DNA from: Acidobacteriota bacterium
GTDB lineage: Bacteria > Acidobacteriota > Terriglobia > Terriglobales > Acidobacteriaceae
Reading direction: 5' to 3'
Assembly: GCA_003225515.1 (NCBI GenBank)
Contig: QIAK01000130.1
Location: 1-8,512, forward strand
DNA: 8,512 nucleotides
Shown here: piece after piece, positions 5,936-8,512 of the stretch
Numbering within the stretch: the stretch's first letter is position 1
Layout of the letters: each line of letters opens with the position of its first letter
The notes under the pieces: generated by a model
What the model was told of the DNA's origin: nothing
What the model saw: the letters and a program-made list of their open reading frames with translations, nothing else
The model's database searches: none
Program-made: the position numbers and the translations under genes

Positions 5936-7004
5936 TACGCTGGAGAAGCTAAAACCTGCTGACATCGCCCTGCCGAGGCTGGGTTTCCTGGGAGCAGGGT
6001 GGATCGGCAGACAACGCATGGAGTGCATCGCTTCCAGCCGAGCGGGAAATATCGCCTACATTTGCGACAGCTCGCCTGCTGCAATCGATGGAGTTCTGCA
6101 AGGCAATCCTGGAGTGAAGGTCGCTCGTGATTTCGATGAGCTTCTCGATGCCGAGTTAGACGGAATCGTAATCGCGACGCCTAGCGCTCTGCACGCCGAA
6201 CAAAGCATCCGGGCGCTTGAAAGAGGGATGGCAGTATTTTGCCAGAAGCCTTTGGGCCGGAATGCCAGCGAAGTAGCCGCCATTATTCGCGCCGGCGAAA
6301 GCGCGAACCGATTGCTCGGAGTCGATCTCTCTTATCGTTTCACGCAGGGCATGCGCCAGGTTCATCGCATGGTCGCCTCAGGCAACATTGGAGAGGTTTA
6401 TGCCTGCGATCTCGTCTTTCACAACGCCTACGGACCTGACAAGCCGTGGTTTTATGATTCGAGGCTCTCAGGCGGCGGCTGTGTCATGGATCTCGGGGTA
6501 CATCTCGTCGACCTGGCGCTTTGGACCTTAGGCTTTCCTGCGGTCGAACGAGTTACGAGCAGCTTGTTCGCGGGCGGAAAACGGCTCGAAGAAATTTCCA
6601 ATCAGGTGGAGGATTACGGAATTGCCACCATCGAGTTAACTTCCGGTGCAGTGGTCCGCCTGGCCTGTTCCTGGAAACTCCCGGTAGGATGCGATGCAAT
6701 CATCTCGGCTGATTTTTACGGAGCGAAAGGCGGGCTCGCATTTCACAACGTGAATGGCTCGTTTTATGATTTTGTCGCGGAGCAATTCCAGGGAACGTCA
6801 CGGACAATACTTGCCAGTCCGCCTGACGCCTGGGGTGGACGGGCCGCGGTCGCATGGGCGAGACAACTTCAGCAAGTTGGAGCGTTCGATTCTGAAATCT
6901 GCCATGCAATCGAAGTAGCGGCAGTTCTGGACGCGATTTATGGGCGGGACGAATTGCACACGAGTGAGTTGAAGGTGAATATGCCGGCCGAATCGCGGGC
7001 CTAA
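5925..7004 (+). CDS. Gfo/Idh/MocA-family oxidoreductase
   Basis: A 359-residue cytoplasmic NAD(P)-dependent oxidoreductase of the glucose-fructose oxidoreductase / inositol dehydrogenase / MocA family, which acts mainly on sugars, sugar phosphates, nucleotide sugars and cyclitols. The N-terminal Rossmann fold has GFLGAGWIG (20-28) and an acidic residue at the end of strand 2 (CDSSP, D48). IATPSALHAEQ (83-93) is typical. The usual EKP motif appears as QKP (107-109), keeping the lysine. GGGCVMDLGVHLVDLALW (183-200) carries D189 and H193, the usual catalytic-site aspartate and histidine. The C-terminal half is the expected beta-sheet domain. The ATG at 5925 has no Shine-Dalgarno sequence within range; translation probably depends on ribosomes finishing the dehydrogenase gene 7 bp upstream or the five-codon frame overlapping this start. 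The substrate is unknown; neighbours suggest a sugar or cyclitol. Confidence 0.9.
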   Translation: MNDTTLEKLKPADIALPRLGFLGAGWIGRQRMECIASSRAGNIAYICDSSPAAIDGVLQGNPGVKVARDFDELLDAELDGIVIATPSALHAEQSIRALERGMAVFCQKPLGRNASEVAAIIRAGESANRLLGVDLSYRFTQGMRQVHRMVASGNIGEVYACDLVFHNAYGPDKPWFYDSRLSGGGCVMDLGVHLVDLALWTLGFPAVERVTSSLFAGGKRLEEISNQVEDYGIATIELTSGAVVRLACSWKLPVGCDAIISADFYGAKGGLAFHNVNGSFYDFVAEQFQGTSRTILASPPDAWGGRAAVAWARQLQQVGAFDSEICHAIEVAAVLDAIYGRDELHTSELKVNMPAESRA

Positions 7005-7032
7005 GAGGTCGGCAGCTGAATTCAAACACGGG

Positions 7033-7740
7033 ATGCAATCCAAACTGAATCTGGTCGAACCGAGGATAGCCGTAAAGGCAGATGCCTACGTGTTCGACAT
7101 TGATGGCACGATTCTGGTCACACGCGACCTGGTTCATTGGAATGGGCTGCACAAGGCGATGCTCGAGGTATATGGCGTCGATACGACGATCGAAGGGATT
7201 CCTTACCACGGCAAGACCGACATAGGGATTCTGCGCGCGGCGTTGGAGCGCTGCGGAATCGGCGGATCTGCATTCGAACGTGGACTTCCAGAAGCTCGGG
7301 CCGTCATTTGCAGAGAGGTCTCCGCGCATGCAACAGAGATCTTGGGAGACGTCTGCCCGGCGATTCCGGAACTTCTTCTGGAGTTGAGCGCTTCGGGGAA
7401 ACTGCTGGGAATCGCGTCCGGCAACCTGGAAATCGTGGGATGGCACAAGGTGAATGCGGCCCGAGTTCGTGAGTTTTTCAGCTTCGGCTGCTTTGGAGAT
7501 CACTCGGAATCGCGCTCGGAGATTTTTGCCAATGCGATCTCCGAGATAAAACGACGCCTGGGTTCGGACGCACGAGCCTGCTTTATTGGGGATACTCCGG
7601 AAGACATTCGCGCCGCCCGCCACGTGCAGGCGCAGATAGTTGCGGTTTCAACTGGGACGTATAGCCGGCAGGAGTTAGCCTCACTGACTCCGGATGGGTG
7701 CTGCCGGTCATGCACAGAGATGCTGGGCTCGCTCCGCTAA
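7033..7740 (+). CDS. HAD-superfamily phosphatase (phosphoglycolate phosphatase-like)
   Basis: A 235-residue cytoplasmic haloacid dehalogenase-type hydrolase, expected to remove phosphate from a small molecule. Motif I is VFDIDGTIL, with nucleophile D22 and acid/base D24. The helical C1 cap follows, with HGKTDIGILRAAL (59-71), a pattern typical of one phosphoglycolate phosphatase-like clade. Motif II is GIASGN (S129). In place of the KP motif III it has SESRSE (R161), which I recall as normal for this clade. Motif IV is FIGDTPEDIRAAR (D187, D191). Length is normal and all catalytic residues are present. ATG 7033 is the first start in frame after the preceding stop at 7004; its ribosome site is weak, the nearest purine block (AGAGG, 7004-7008) being too distant. 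Tight spacing places it in the same operon, so its likely substrate is an intermediate shared with the two dehydrogenases. Confidence 0.88.
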   Translation: MQSKLNLVEPRIAVKADAYVFDIDGTILVTRDLVHWNGLHKAMLEVYGVDTTIEGIPYHGKTDIGILRAALERCGIGGSAFERGLPEARAVICREVSAHATEILGDVCPAIPELLLELSASGKLLGIASGNLEIVGWHKVNAARVREFFSFGCFGDHSESRSEIFANAISEIKRRLGSDARACFIGDTPEDIRAARHVQAQIVAVSTGTYSRQELASLTPDGCCRSCTEMLGSLR

Positions 7741-7751
7741 AAAAGTCGTTG

Positions 7752-7773
7752 CGAGGTAACCAAAGTTATCTCG
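7752..7773 (+). other. RNA hairpin just after the HAD gene
   Basis: CGAGGTAAC (7752-7760) and GTTATCTCG (7765-7773) can form a 9-bp stem in RNA, with one G-U pair and a CAAA tetraloop. It starts 11 bp after the HAD stop. The following GTTTAAAG is not a real U tract, so it could be a weak terminator, an attenuator, an mRNA-stabilising 3' stem, or part of the leader of the ABC gene. Confidence 0.5.
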
Positions 7774-7888
7774 GTTTAAAGCAGGCCGTTGAAATGCAAT
7801 TGCCCCAGCTAAGTACATCCATTATGGTAAAGACGTTCGTTTCCCGGTGTCGAGAAAAGTGGCTTTTTACTCCGCAAAGAAGTTTCCC

Positions 7889-8512
7889 GTGCTCCTGCGG
7901 GTGTTGGCGCAGTCCAGGGATTGCTGGCCGGCTTTGTCCGCAATTGCGGCACTGAGCTTGCTGTCGCTGCCATTGACGTTGCTATATCCATTGCCGCTGA
8001 AAATCGCGGTCGATAATGTCCTCGGTTCTAAGCCCCTGCCTCCCATAATGCTTCATTTTGTACCCACGGGCCAGAACTCGGCCTCGCCACTGCTGCTGGC
8101 TGTGGGAATGCTATTGGCAATTGCGCTGGTCGTGAACATGCAAGGGCTGGCGAGTTGGTGGTTGCAGACGTACACGGGCGAGAGGTTGGTGTGGGATTTC
8201 CGCGCCAGACTGCTCAATCACGTGCAGCGCCTTCCCTTACATTTTCACGATCATTATGGAACCACGGATTCCGTCTACCGCATTCAGCATGATGCTCCCG
8301 CTATCCAATATGTGGCGATACAGGGAGTGATCCCGCTGATTGCCGCCGTCGCTACTCTGGTGGGCCTGATTTATGTGACCCTGCGGATTGATGTATGGCT
8401 GGCACTGGTGGCATTGGCCATCAGTCCGGTCCTATTCTTGCTGACCCTGGCCAGCAGTCGCCTGGTCCGGCAGCGTTCGGTAGCCTTGAAGGAACTGGAC
8501 AGCCAAGCGATG
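7889..8512 (+). CDS. ABC exporter, N-terminal transmembrane domain (cut by window edge)
   Basis: The frame is open from 7793 to the right edge. From 7889 it gives 208 residues of a type-I ABC exporter (MsbA/multidrug-like) transmembrane domain. TM1 is about 13-37 (ALSLLSLPLTLLYPLPLKIAV), TM2 66-90 (LLLAVGMLLAIALVV), TM3 141-163 and TM4 166-184. Between TM2 and TM3 lies the family's cytoplasmic coupling segment: TGERLVWDFRARLLNHVQRL, then the LHFHDHYGTTDSVYRIQHD stretch. The ATP-binding domain would follow beyond the window. No ATG exists in frame near the N-terminus. I chose GTG 7889 because AAAGAAG lies 6 nt upstream and it leaves a normal short cytoplasmic segment; GTG 7859 and 7847 are alternatives. 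It lies about 150 bp after the HAD gene on the same strand, so it may export the product of the preceding enzymes. The direction (export) is inferred from the fold family. Confidence 0.82.
   Translation, partial: MLLRVLAQSRDCWPALSAIAALSLLSLPLTLLYPLPLKIAVDNVLGSKPLPPIMLHFVPTGQNSASPLLLAVGMLLAIALVVNMQGLASWWLQTYTGERLVWDFRARLLNHVQRLPLHFHDHYGTTDSVYRIQHDAPAIQYVAIQGVIPLIAAVATLVGLIYVTLRIDVWLALVALAISPVLFLLTLASSRLVRQRSVALKELDSQAM

Noticed and set aside
6700..7623. 307-codon open frame on the - strand
   Set aside because: It lies opposite the end of the Gfo/Idh/MocA gene and most of the HAD gene, both of which have clear catalytic motifs. Its translation is Arg/Pro/Ser-rich with no recognisable fold.

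Overview
The window looks like a chromosomal piece of a mid-to-high GC soil bacterium. Acidobacteriota (Terriglobia-like) is my best guess. It rests on remembered resemblance of the two-BON-domain secreted protein, the small disordered stress-type protein and the DDDP-type Nramp transporter to proteins common in that phylum; no phylogenetic marker is present. I see no rRNA, tRNA, CRISPR array, insertion sequence or phage gene.

Layout. (1) Positions 1-643: the 3' part of a DUF2071 (YqjF-like) gene on the + strand, broken by a frame change near 430-437 where about 16 expected residues are also missing. (2) 668-2005, - strand: an Nramp-family divalent metal transporter, convergent with the broken gene. 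(3) 2006-2340: an intergenic stretch from which the transporter and the next gene diverge. (4) 2341-3333, + strand: a DUF892/YciE ferritin-like protein, then a hydrophilic, probably disordered 115-residue protein preceded by a possible 12-codon leader ORF, then a candidate terminator at 3372-3407. (5) 3428-4628, - strand: a secreted two-BON-domain protein followed by an uncharacterised membrane protein, probably one transcript. (6) 4629-4943: a divergent intergenic region. (7) 4944 to the right edge, + strand: a compact run of a zinc-type medium-chain dehydrogenase, a Gfo/Idh/MocA oxidoreductase, a HAD phosphatase and the start of an ABC exporter.

How the parts may work together. Regions 2-5 read as a stress and envelope neighbourhood: metal import, a ferritin-like four-helix protein, a disordered protein, and a BON/membrane pair. 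Region 7 reads as a small biosynthesis-and-export operon: two nucleotide-dependent oxidoreductases and a phosphatase could convert a (phospho)sugar or cyclitol, and the ABC protein could export a product. That pathway is an inference; the product cannot be read from this window. The most unusual local signals are two tiny ORFs whose stop codons overlap the start codon of the next gene (2948-2986 and 5911-5928), the second created by a 14-bp-period duplication.
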